From JALYRV01 sp040902895 (lineage in GTDB: Bacteria; Acidobacteriota; Vicinamibacteria; Vicinamibacterales; SCN-69-37), in contig JBBDWL010000087.1 in assembly GCA_040902895.1 (NCBI GenBank), positions 1 to 64,000 of the forward strand: DNA of 64,000 nt, given 5' to 3'. The translations under genes were made by a program, and so were the position numbers. The notes beneath the pieces were generated by a model. That model did no database searches. It was not told the DNA's origin and saw only the letters and a program-made list of their open reading frames with translations. Every line of letters starts with the position of its first letter. Positions within the stretch are counted from its first letter, which is position 1. Of this stretch, positions 42,494 through 50,366 are shown one piece after another.

Positions 42494-43333
42494 ATGCGCG
42501 TCACAAAATTTCTCCTGATCGGATTGCTCGCCCTCGCCACGGCTGCCTGCGAGAATGGCTGCACCCGCAACAGCAACCCGGACGCGCCGCCGGCGGCAGG
42601 AGAGATCCCGGCGCCGCCGGATGTGGAAGCGCCGCCCGCCGACGCCGAGCGGACTGCGTCAGGACTCGCGTCGAAACTGATCAAGCCGGGGACCGGCACG
42701 ACCCATCCCAGACGCAGCTCGCGCGTCAGAGCGCATTACACCGGCTGGACGACCGACGGAAAGATGTTCGAGACCTCGACGCGAGGCGAGCCGATCGTCT
42801 TCGGCTTGACCGAAGTCATTCCCGGATGGACCGAAGGCCTGCAGCTGATGGTCGCCGGCGAAACGCGGCGCCTGTGGATTCCGGTGGAGCTCGCCTACAA
42901 CAACGCACCCGGCAGGCCCGCGGGGATGCTCGTGTTCGACGTGGAGGTGGTCGACATCCTCGAGGCCCCACCTGCACCCGCGGATGTGGCCGCGCCTCCG
43001 GCCGACGCCGGCCGCACGCCATCGGGCCTGGCGTTCAAAGTGTTGGCACCCGGCACCGGCACGGAGCGCCCCGATCATGACGATCGCGTGACGCTGCATT
43101 ACACAGGATGGACGACCGACGGGAACGTGTTCGACAGCACGCGCCTGCGCGGGGAGCCGGCGACGATCCCCATCGCGGATGCCGTGTCAGGTTTCCGGCA
43201 GGGCGTACAGCTGATGGTGGAAGGTGAGAAACGCCGCCTGTGGATTCCCGAATCGCTGGCCTTCAAGGGCCAGCGCGGGGCCCCGCCCGGGATGCTCGTC
43301 TTCGACGTCGAGCTGATCAAGATCGTCAAATAG
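42494..43333 (+). CDS. Lipoprotein with two tandem FKBP-type peptidyl-prolyl isomerase domains
   Basis: ATG at 42494 gives 279 residues. The signal peptide ends in a lipobox (LATAAC, Cys near 18). Two FKBP domains follow: about 55-150 (VRAHYTGWTTDGKMFETS, VIPGWTEGLQLMVAGETRRLWIP) and about 175-279 (VTLHYTGWTTDGNVFDST, GFRQGVQLMVEGEKRRLWIP). The linker before each is Pro/Ala-rich (EAPPAPADVAAPPADAGRT). FKBPs speed cis-trans prolyl isomerisation and help fold exported proteins. The lipobox implies anchoring in the membrane facing the periplasm. The near-identical domains suggest a recent duplication. Confidence 0.9.
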   Translation: MRVTKFLLIGLLALATAACENGCTRNSNPDAPPAAGEIPAPPDVEAPPADAERTASGLASKLIKPGTGTTHPRRSSRVRAHYTGWTTDGKMFETSTRGEPIVFGLTEVIPGWTEGLQLMVAGETRRLWIPVELAYNNAPGRPAGMLVFDVEVVDILEAPPAPADVAAPPADAGRTPSGLAFKVLAPGTGTERPDHDDRVTLHYTGWTTDGNVFDSTRLRGEPATIPIADAVSGFRQGVQLMVEGEKRRLWIPESLAFKGQRGAPPGMLVFDVELIKIVK

Positions 43334-43430
43334 GGCCAAAACGGAAAGGGCCCCTGGGCCTTCCCCCCAGCCAGCCAGTTGACGCACCCCCAGACTCGGC
43401 AGTAGGGTTGGCCCACTTGAGCGCTGACCC

Positions 43431-45989
43431 ATGAACCCCGGCGACTCGATTGGCCCCTACGTCATTCACAGTTCGCTCGGCGCGGGCGGCATGGGCAGGG
43501 TGTACCGCGCGCGCGACACGCGACTCGGACGCGACGTTGCTCTCAAGCAGCTCTCCGATCGATCCCTGACCTCGGACGTCGCCCGCCGCCGCGTCCTGCA
43601 GGAAGCCCGCGCGGCCGCCGGCCTCTCGCACCCGAACATCGCCACTATCTTCGACGTCCTCGACACCGACGATGGTCCGACCATCGTCATGGAATACGTC
43701 CCGGGCGAGAGTCTCGCGCGGTATATCGCGCGGGGCGCGCTGCCTGCGGCACGATCCCTCGAGATTGCGAGTCAGATTGCCGGAGGTCTCGTCGAAGCGC
43801 ATGCGCGCGGCATCGTGCATCGCGACTTGAAGCCCGCGAACATTCAAATCACGCCAGAGGGAAAAGCCAAGATCCTCGACTTCGGCGTCGCGCGCTTGAC
43901 GGCAAGCGATGCGGACCAGGGCACCACCGTTACGGCGGACAGCAAGACCGGACGCATCGTGGGTTCGCCTGCGTATATGGCGCCCGAGCAGCTGAACGGC
44001 GAACATGCAGATCAGCGAAGCGACATCTACGCCGTCGGCGTGCTGCTTTACGAGATGTTGACCGGGCACCGGCCGTTCCCGTCGCTCGATCTGCTCGGCA
44101 GCGCGCTCGCGGTGCTCAAAGGTGCTGCGCGGCCTGTCGGCGAGGCGGCGCCTGGAACCCCACCGGCCGTAAGTGCTCTCGTCAAACGGGCGATGGCGAA
44201 GGATCCGTCCGATCGATTTCAAACGGCGGGCGAGCTCGCGCGCGAGCTGCAGCTCGCGAGCAAGGCGCTCGGCGATGCGACGACGACGCTTGTGTCGGTC
44301 AGGACAGTTAGCAGGAGATCGACGCGGATGGCAATTGCCGCGATCGCATTCCTCATCCTCGCGGGTGCCGGCTGGGCGTGGCGGCGGAACGCGGACGAGC
44401 GCGTGGTCTCAGCCCCCGGATCCGTATTCGCGGTGCTCCCATTCAGAAACACCACGGCGGATCCTCTGAACGATGCCATCGCGGTGGGCCTCACCGATGC
44501 CGTTGCGAACAGATTGTCGTCGCTAGAGTCCATCCGCGTGTTATCACTCGACGATTCCCGCGAAGTAGCCAAGAGCGCCAAGGGAGATGCCGTCTCTGCC
44601 GCCAAATCGCTGGGTGCGACGTTCGTCGTCGAGGGCGACTTGGCGCGCGCGGGACAGATGCTGGACGTGAGTGTCACGCTGGCCGGCGCAAACGGGGAAC
44701 GTCGTCCGGTTGGCCACTACACGGGCGAGATTGGACAAGCTCTCGATCTCCATCGGCGGATTGCGCAGGGCGTGATTGCAGCGCTCAGCGAGGTCAAGGC
44801 GGTGCCGGCTCGCGTGGTACCCAACCCCGCCCCGACGTCGAATCAGGAGGCATTTGCCGATTACGCGCAGGCGCGGCTGTACCTGGAGCGTCCTGACGAT
44901 GTCGATCACGCCGTCACGTTGTTCCAGAGCGCCATCAGCAAGGATGACCGGTTCGCGCTCGCTTACGCGGGACTTGGACAAGCCTATTGGTCCAAGTATG
45001 GCCAGACGAAGGATACCGTCTGGACGACCAAGGCAACAGCCGCGATTATGGATGCTCTTCGAATCGATCCCAGGCAGCCCGAAGTGCACCTCTCGCTGGC
45101 GGTGATGTATCACGGACTGGGCCGTTTCGACGATGCGGAGAAGGAACTGCGCGACGTGCTGCGCATGCAGCCGTGGAATGACGACGCGCATCGGCTGCTG
45201 GCCGGCGTTCATATCGATCGCAGCGAGTGGGATGCGGCGGTGACCGAGTTGCGGCGCGCGATAGCACTTCGGCCCTACTACTGGCGCAACCACAGCGAGC
45301 TCGGATATGCGCACTATCGGGCCGGCCGCATCGACGAGGCCATAACGGCGTATGCACGCGCGGTGCAGCTGCAGCCTGACAGCGCAAGCGCTCTTGCCAT
45401 GCTCGGCACAGCACTTCAGAGCGCGGGCCGGCTGCCCGAGGCGCTTGCCAACTATACGAAGGCCAATGAAGTTCGTCCGCGCTGGTCGACGGAATCGAAT
45501 ATCGCGACCATCCATTTCTGGAATGAAGAGTACGCGAAGGCCGAAGAGGCGTATCAACGCGCGATCCGTCTGGCCCCGAACATGGCGGGCCTTCATGCCA
45601 ATCTCGGCGACACGCTGGTGAAACTGGGACAGCGGGAACGCGCGAGGGCCAGCTATCGCCGCGCGGTCGAGGAAATCCGAAAGCAGCTTGCCGTCAACGA
45701 GAAGGATGCTCAGAACGTCGCTCGGCTGGCCCTGTATCTCGCGAAGCTCGAGGATCAGGCCGGCGCGGACGCGGCAGCCGAGAGTGCGCTTGCGCTGAAT
45801 CCAGAGGATGGCCAAGTGGTCTACAACGCCGCGATGATCGATGCCCTGGCCAACAGACAGGCGGAGGCGTGCGGGCGGCTCGCCAAGGCGGTGGCGTTGG
45901 GCACCAGCCTCGAGATCATCCGCCATGCCGACGAACTTCGGGCCCTCAAGGGGTGCCAGACGTACGACCAGATCGTTTCCCGGCGCTGA
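43431..45989 (+). CDS. Serine/threonine protein kinase with TM segment and C-terminal TPR repeats
   Basis: The product has 852 residues. The kinase domain runs about 1-275: Gly-rich loop GAGGMGRVY (17-25), Lys near 40 in VALKQL, HRDLKPANIQI (catalytic Asp near 132) and DFGVARL (about 150-156). A TM helix lies around 298-316 (AIAAIAFLILAGAGWAW). Residues 330-440 form a domain that begins VFAVLPFRNTTADPLNDAIAVG, as in other kinase-TPR and adenylate cyclase-TPR proteins. TPRs then extend to the end (about 470-840). It probably senses an external or periplasmic signal and phosphorylates cytoplasmic targets. This fusion is common in Acidobacteriota. Confidence 0.9.
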   Translation: MNPGDSIGPYVIHSSLGAGGMGRVYRARDTRLGRDVALKQLSDRSLTSDVARRRVLQEARAAAGLSHPNIATIFDVLDTDDGPTIVMEYVPGESLARYIARGALPAARSLEIASQIAGGLVEAHARGIVHRDLKPANIQITPEGKAKILDFGVARLTASDADQGTTVTADSKTGRIVGSPAYMAPEQLNGEHADQRSDIYAVGVLLYEMLTGHRPFPSLDLLGSALAVLKGAARPVGEAAPGTPPAVSALVKRAMAKDPSDRFQTAGELARELQLASKALGDATTTLVSVRTVSRRSTRMAIAAIAFLILAGAGWAWRRNADERVVSAPGSVFAVLPFRNTTADPLNDAIAVGLTDAVANRLSSLESIRVLSLDDSREVAKSAKGDAVSAAKSLGATFVVEGDLARAGQMLDVSVTLAGANGERRPVGHYTGEIGQALDLHRRIAQGVIAALSEVKAVPARVVPNPAPTSNQEAFADYAQARLYLERPDDVDHAVTLFQSAISKDDRFALAYAGLGQAYWSKYGQTKDTVWTTKATAAIMDALRIDPRQPEVHLSLAVMYHGLGRFDDAEKELRDVLRMQPWNDDAHRLLAGVHIDRSEWDAAVTELRRAIALRPYYWRNHSELGYAHYRAGRIDEAITAYARAVQLQPDSASALAMLGTALQSAGRLPEALANYTKANEVRPRWSTESNIATIHFWNEEYAKAEEAYQRAIRLAPNMAGLHANLGDTLVKLGQRERARASYRRAVEEIRKQLAVNEKDAQNVARLALYLAKLEDQAGADAAAESALALNPEDGQVVYNAAMIDALANRQAEACGRLAKAVALGTSLEIIRHADELRALKGCQTYDQIVSRR

Positions 45990-46016
45990 GCCGGGAGCTT
46001 TTTCAGAGGAGCCGAT

Positions 46017-46523
46017 ATGACGCAGCATGACTGGGTGAGAATCGCCACCGGGGCAGTGATTGGCATCGCACTCGGGGCGGTGCTCGGCGCAGGGGTGTTG
46101 GGTATGAACTTCGGAGGCGATACTGAAACCGACGTCACGGTCTCGGTCTTCGACGGTAAATGCACCCTTGGAAAAGCGGACCGCGTCGTGGTGAAGAGAG
46201 ACAAGCAATTGATCTGGGAGATCGAGAACTACTGCATCGACGGGCCGAAGACAGTCATGGTCGGAAATTTTCAGAAGCAAGGTCCGTCCACTGGAACGAA
46301 CTGCAGCAACCCCGGGCCGGATTATCCATTCACCGATGCATCCGAGGATGCGAGGACGGAGACGGTCAAGGCAGGGCAACAGAAGGGCAACCTGAGCATC
46401 GATCCGTCCGACGGCAAGATTAAGCTCAAGGCGAAAGACGGCGACGCAGTGCTGGGCAAGTACTACTTCGACATTTGCCTCGACGGACAGAAGGTCGATC
46501 CTGAGCTGATGATGGAACGGTAA
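46017..46523 (+). CDS. Hypothetical single-pass membrane protein
   Basis: The product has 168 residues after a GAGG ribosome-binding site. One N-terminal TM helix (about 11-31, GAVIGIALGAVLGAGVLGM) is followed by a soluble, probably extracytoplasmic part containing cysteines (GKCTLGK, NYCIDG, TNCSNPG, FDICLDG), so disulfides are possible. Base composition is somewhat lower in GC than its neighbours. No family is recognised. It lies just after the kinase gene and may be co-expressed. Confidence 0.6.
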   Translation: MTQHDWVRIATGAVIGIALGAVLGAGVLGMNFGGDTETDVTVSVFDGKCTLGKADRVVVKRDKQLIWEIENYCIDGPKTVMVGNFQKQGPSTGTNCSNPGPDYPFTDASEDARTETVKAGQQKGNLSIDPSDGKIKLKAKDGDAVLGKYYFDICLDGQKVDPELMMER

Positions 46524-46533
46524 GGCGGGCTCT

Positions 46534-47304
46534 GTGCCCCGTCTCCTGCAGTCCGGCGCCGGCGAGCCGCTCGTGCTGCTGCATCCGTTTCCGCTCGACG
46601 CCAACTACTGGTCGCCGCAACTTGCCGCGCCGCCGGCAGGATGGCGCCTGCTCGCGCCCGATCTCAGGGGATTCGGCACGCAGGGCGCCGGCGATGCCCC
46701 TGTCACGAGCCTCGATGACTATGCGCGCGACGTGATCGCGATGCTCGACGCGCACGGTATCGATCGCGCCGTGATCGGCGGCGTGTCGATGGGCGGATAC
46801 GTCGCCGTTGCGATGCTGCGGCATGCGCCCGGCCGCATGCGCGCGCTCGTGCTGGCCAACACGCGGATCGATGCGGATCCGCCGGAGAGCCGCGCCAACC
46901 GGCAGAAGATGCTCGACCTGATCGCGCGCGAGGGCAGCGCCGGCGTGGCGCGCGAGATGCCCAGGCTGCTGAGCGAGACGACCGAGCGCGAGCGGCCGGA
47001 GCTGAAGGCGCGCCTGCGCGCCGCGATCGCCGACGCGCCGGCAGAAGGCCTGGCGGCCGCCGTGCGCGCGATGATGACCCGCCCGGATTCAACCGACGTC
47101 GCCGCCGCCTTCGAAGGGCCGGCGCTGATCGTATCGGGCGCCGAAGACGCGCTTACGCCGCCGCCGCTGCAGCAGGCGATGCACGAGGTCATGACACGAT
47201 CGCGCCTCGAGGTGATCGACGCGGCCGGACATCTCGCAAGTCTGGAGCGGCCCGAAGCCTTTAACGCGCTGCTGCAACGCTTCTTGCATAGCCTCAGCGG
47301 ATGA
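46534..47304 (+). CDS. Alpha/beta-fold hydrolase
   Basis: GTG at 46534 gives 256 residues. The nucleophile elbow is GVSMGGYVAV (Ser near 88). The oxyanion-hole entry is LVLLHPFPLDANYWSPQ, and the His/Asp region is ALIVSGAEDALTPP and IDAAGHLASLERP. This is a canonical alpha/beta hydrolase, and substrate prediction is not possible. It overlaps the DUF547 gene by 4 nt (ATGA). Confidence 0.85.
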   Translation: MPRLLQSGAGEPLVLLHPFPLDANYWSPQLAAPPAGWRLLAPDLRGFGTQGAGDAPVTSLDDYARDVIAMLDAHGIDRAVIGGVSMGGYVAVAMLRHAPGRMRALVLANTRIDADPPESRANRQKMLDLIAREGSAGVAREMPRLLSETTERERPELKARLRAAIADAPAEGLAAAVRAMMTRPDSTDVAAAFEGPALIVSGAEDALTPPPLQQAMHEVMTRSRLEVIDAAGHLASLERPEAFNALLQRFLHSLSG

Positions 47305-48134
47305 CCTCGCGGCTTCTTGCTCTTCTCGCGCTCTCAGCATCATTGTCGGCGGCGCAGCTGCCGCCCCCTCCGGAAGTCGATCCGCGGCACCGGACGTACG
47401 ATCGGCTGCTCGACACCAACGTCCGCGACGGCCTGGTGTATTACCGCGCCGTGCAGGCCTCGCGCGGCGGCCTCGCGCGCTACATCGCATCGCTCGATCT
47501 GCCGCCCGCGCAGTTCGCCGCCGTGAGCCGCGAAGAGCAGATGGCACTGCTGATCAACGCCTACAACGCCATCGTGCTGCACAGCGTCGTGCAGAATTAC
47601 CCGATTCAGCCGCGCGTGAAGACGCTGCCCGAGAACAGCCTCCGGCAGATTCCCGGCGTCTACGAGCGCAGGCATCGCGTGGGCGGACGCAGCGTGTCGC
47701 TCGACGAGCTCGAACGCTGGCTGATTGACGAGTACAAGGATCCGCGCGTGATCTTCGCCCTCGGCCGCGGCGCGCTCGGCGGCGGGCGCCTCAAGAGCGA
47801 GGCCTATACGGCGTCGCGGCTCGAATCGCAGCTGGCCGACGCCACGCGCGAGTTCGTGACGCGGCTGGGACATTTCCGCATCGACCGCCTCGCCAACACC
47901 ATCATCGTGTCGCCGCTTTTCAGCTGGCGCGAAAAGGATTTCGCGGATGGATTTGCCGGCAGGGCCGAGAAGGTCTTCAAAGACCGGAGCCCCGTCGAAC
48001 GGGCCATCCTCGCCATGACGCTGCCGCATCTGTTCCCAAGCGAGCAGGCGTACCTGCGCGAGAACACATTCACGATGGCATTCGGCGAGTTCGACTGGCG
48101 CCTCAACGATCTCACCGGGGGCAGGATAGACTAG
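47301..48134 (+). CDS. DUF547-family secreted protein
   Basis: The product has 277 residues with a signal peptide (LLALLALSASLSAAQ). Family signatures are DGLVYYRAVQASRGGLARYI, REEQMALLINAYNAIVLHSV and DPRVIFALGRGALGGGRLKSEAY (read in parts). DUF547 proteins are exported or membrane-linked, with unknown activity; the fold is thought to resemble cysteine-type enzymes, but no catalytic Cys is obvious here. It is coupled to the hydrolase by a 4-nt overlap. Confidence 0.88.
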   Translation: MTSRLLALLALSASLSAAQLPPPPEVDPRHRTYDRLLDTNVRDGLVYYRAVQASRGGLARYIASLDLPPAQFAAVSREEQMALLINAYNAIVLHSVVQNYPIQPRVKTLPENSLRQIPGVYERRHRVGGRSVSLDELERWLIDEYKDPRVIFALGRGALGGGRLKSEAYTASRLESQLADATREFVTRLGHFRIDRLANTIIVSPLFSWREKDFADGFAGRAEKVFKDRSPVERAILAMTLPHLFPSEQAYLRENTFTMAFGEFDWRLNDLTGGRID

Positions 48135-48141
48135 CGTCCGC

Positions 48142-48918
48142 GTGGACCTCGGCCTTACCGATTCCGTTGCCCTGATTTCGGGTTCCAGCAAAGGCCTTGG
48201 CCTGGCGAGCGCCCGGTCGCTCGCGGCCGAAGGCTGTCGTGTGGTGCTGTGCGCGCGTGGGGCCGAGGCGCTCGAGACGGCCGCGTCCGGTATCGCCCGG
48301 GACGCCGGGGCCGATCGCGTGTTTGCCGTGACCGCCGACGTCTCGACGCCGTCGGGCGCCGAAGACGTCATCGCCCGGGCCATCACGCGCTTCGGCCGCC
48401 TCGACATTCTCGTCAACAACGTCGGCAAGGCCGGCGGCACTGACATCGCCTCGACCTCCGACGCCGAGTGGCAGGCGGCCTTCGATCAGACCCTCTTTCC
48501 CGCCGTGCGCCTGTCGCGGCTGGCGGTGCCGCACATGCGGCGCGCAGGCCGCGGTGTGATTCTGATGATCGCGTCGATCTGGGGCCGCGAGTCGGGCGGC
48601 CGCATGACCTATAACGCCGCGAAGGCCGCCGAGATCAGCCTCGCCAAAGCCATGGCGCAGCAGCTCGCGCCCGACAACATCCGCGTGAACAGCGTCGCGC
48701 CGGGCTCGATCATGTTTCCCGGCGGCTCGTGGGCGAAGCGGCAGCAGGACGATCCCGCGTTCATCCGCGACATGATCGATCGCGAGCTGCCGTTCGGACG
48801 TTTCGGGAAAGCCGAAGAAGTCGGCGATGTCGTTGCCTTCCTCGCATCACCGCGCGCGAGCTGGATTTCCGGCGCGTGCATGACCGTCGACGGCTGCCAA
48901 AGCCGGTCGAATATCTAG
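48142..48918 (+). CDS. Short-chain dehydrogenase/reductase (SDR)
   Basis: GTG at 48142 gives 258 residues. The NAD(P)-binding glycine motif is SGSSKGLGLAS (in place of the usual TGxxxGIG), the NNVGKAGG motif follows, and the active-site Tyr-x-x-x-Lys is in TYNAAKAAEIS, with serine in MIASIWGRES. The C-terminal GDVVAFLASPRASWISGACMTVDG is the classic SDR end. It reduces or oxidises a carbonyl or alcohol; the substrate is unknown. Confidence 0.92.
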   Translation: MDLGLTDSVALISGSSKGLGLASARSLAAEGCRVVLCARGAEALETAASGIARDAGADRVFAVTADVSTPSGAEDVIARAITRFGRLDILVNNVGKAGGTDIASTSDAEWQAAFDQTLFPAVRLSRLAVPHMRRAGRGVILMIASIWGRESGGRMTYNAAKAAEISLAKAMAQQLAPDNIRVNSVAPGSIMFPGGSWAKRQQDDPAFIRDMIDRELPFGRFGKAEEVGDVVAFLASPRASWISGACMTVDGCQSRSNI

Positions 48919-48920
48919 CT

Positions 48921-50300
48921 ATGACCACTATCTCCGCCTGGTTGGATGTCGCGGCGCCGTTCGTCGATCGGATGGCGACGGCGGTCTTCATGCCGTACGT
49001 CGTGGTCGCCCTGATGGGCACCGCGCTGTTTCTGACGATTCGCCTCGGCGCGGTGCAGCTGCGCCGCATCGGCGAAGCGTTCCGCGCGACGGTTGCGGGA
49101 CAGGCCGAGCACGCAGGCGGCGCGCTGACGCCGTTCCAGGCCTTCATGATGGCGCTCGCGGCGTCGGTCGGCACCGGCAACATCGCCGGCGTGGCCACCG
49201 CCATCATCTCGGGCGGCCCTGGCGCGTTGTTCTGGATCTGGATGTTCGGCCTGTTCGCCGCCACGCTCAAGTTCGCCGAAGCCACGCTCGGCCTGCGCTT
49301 CCGCGAAGTCATCGCCGATCGCACGCGCACCGGCCCGATGTACTACCTGCGCGACGGCTTGAAGCAGCCCTGGCTCGCATGGACGTACGCGCTCGTCGCC
49401 GGCGTGGCCGCGCTCACGACGACGCCGTTCACGCAGCCGAATTCAATTGCGGTCGTGTGGAAGAGCCAGTTCGCCATTCCGACGTGGGTCACGGGCGTGA
49501 TCGTCGCCGTACTCACGTGGCTCGTGATCATCGGCGGCGTCAAGTCGATTGGCCGGGCCGCCGAGAAGCTCGCACCGCTGAAAGTCGGGCTGTATCTGGC
49601 CGGCGGCCTCATCGTGATCATCTCGTTCATCGACGAGCTGCCTGGCGTTCTGGCGCTGGTGTTCCGCGAGGCGTTCGCGATGGACTCGGCGCTCGGCTTC
49701 GGCATGTTCATCGCGATCCGCTACGGCATCGCGCGCGGCGTGTACGCGAGCGAGGCCGGCTACGGCACGGCGGCCGTCGCATACGGCACGGCAAAGAGCG
49801 ATCGCCCCTCGCAGCAGGGCCTGCAGGCCGTCATGGAAGTCTTCATCGTCTGTTTCGTGACGGCCACGATCAGCGCGCTGACGATTCTGGTGACCGGCGT
49901 CGCCATGCAGTCGATCGAGGCCGGGCGCGCGGGGCAGGAGGTGGTCACCAGCACGGCCGCGGTCGCCGCGGCCTTCAACGCCGCCATGCCCGTTGCCGGC
50001 GGGTACATCGTCGCCTTCTGCGCGTTCCTTTTCGGATACACGACGCTGATCGGATGGGCCTACTACGGCGAGCAGTTTCTGGAATACATCTTCGGCAGAA
50101 GCGTCACGATCCCCTATCGCTGGATCTATTGCCTGCTGATCCCGTTTGGCGCCATGGCGCGGGTCGAGGTCGTGTGGGCCTGGGGCGATTTCATGAACGC
50201 CCTGCAGGTCTTCCCGAACGTCATCGGCCTGATTGGCCTGTCGGGCCTGGTGGCGAAGTACGCGTTCGACAACAAACGCCGCGAAACTCTACCCGGTTGA
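48921..50300 (+). CDS. Alanine/glycine:cation symporter (AGCS family)
   Basis: ATG at 48921 gives 459 residues with about 10-12 TM segments. Family signatures include LTPFQAFMMALAASVGTGNIAGVATAI, GPGALFWIWMFGLFAATLKFAEATL and EAGYGTAAVAYGTAKS (read in parts). AGCS proteins import alanine or glycine with Na+ or H+. The final residues RRETLPG and the stop codon are encoded by the first arm of the 32-bp inverted repeat at 50281-50363, so the natural C-terminus may have been cut or extended by that repeat. Confidence 0.9.
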   Translation: MTTISAWLDVAAPFVDRMATAVFMPYVVVALMGTALFLTIRLGAVQLRRIGEAFRATVAGQAEHAGGALTPFQAFMMALAASVGTGNIAGVATAIISGGPGALFWIWMFGLFAATLKFAEATLGLRFREVIADRTRTGPMYYLRDGLKQPWLAWTYALVAGVAALTTTPFTQPNSIAVVWKSQFAIPTWVTGVIVAVLTWLVIIGGVKSIGRAAEKLAPLKVGLYLAGGLIVIISFIDELPGVLALVFREAFAMDSALGFGMFIAIRYGIARGVYASEAGYGTAAVAYGTAKSDRPSQQGLQAVMEVFIVCFVTATISALTILVTGVAMQSIEAGRAGQEVVTSTAAVAAAFNAAMPVAGGYIVAFCAFLFGYTTLIGWAYYGEQFLEYIFGRSVTIPYRWIYCLLIPFGAMARVEVVWAWGDFMNALQVFPNVIGLIGLSGLVAKYAFDNKRRETLPG

Positions 50301-50363
50301 TTTTCCCCGGTTGCCCCTGATCCGTGCGGCTAACCGGGGAAAATCAACCGGGTAGAGTTTCGC
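50281..50363. repeat. Perfect 32-bp inverted repeat (GGGTAGAGTTT family)
   Basis: Arms 50281-50312 and 50332-50363 are exact reverse complements with a 19-nt spacer. Each has AACCGGGTAGAGTTT on one strand, including a GTAG tetranucleotide like REP elements. It supplies the AGCS stop codon and lies just upstream of mrfA, 4 nt before the first possible start. A half copy is inside mrfB at 54191-54203. Confidence 0.85.
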
Positions 50364-50366
50364 CTG

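Noticed and set aside
43334..43430. A terminator in the gap before the kinase gene
   Set aside because: The stem (GGCCC CT GGGCC) is short and lacks a following T-run.
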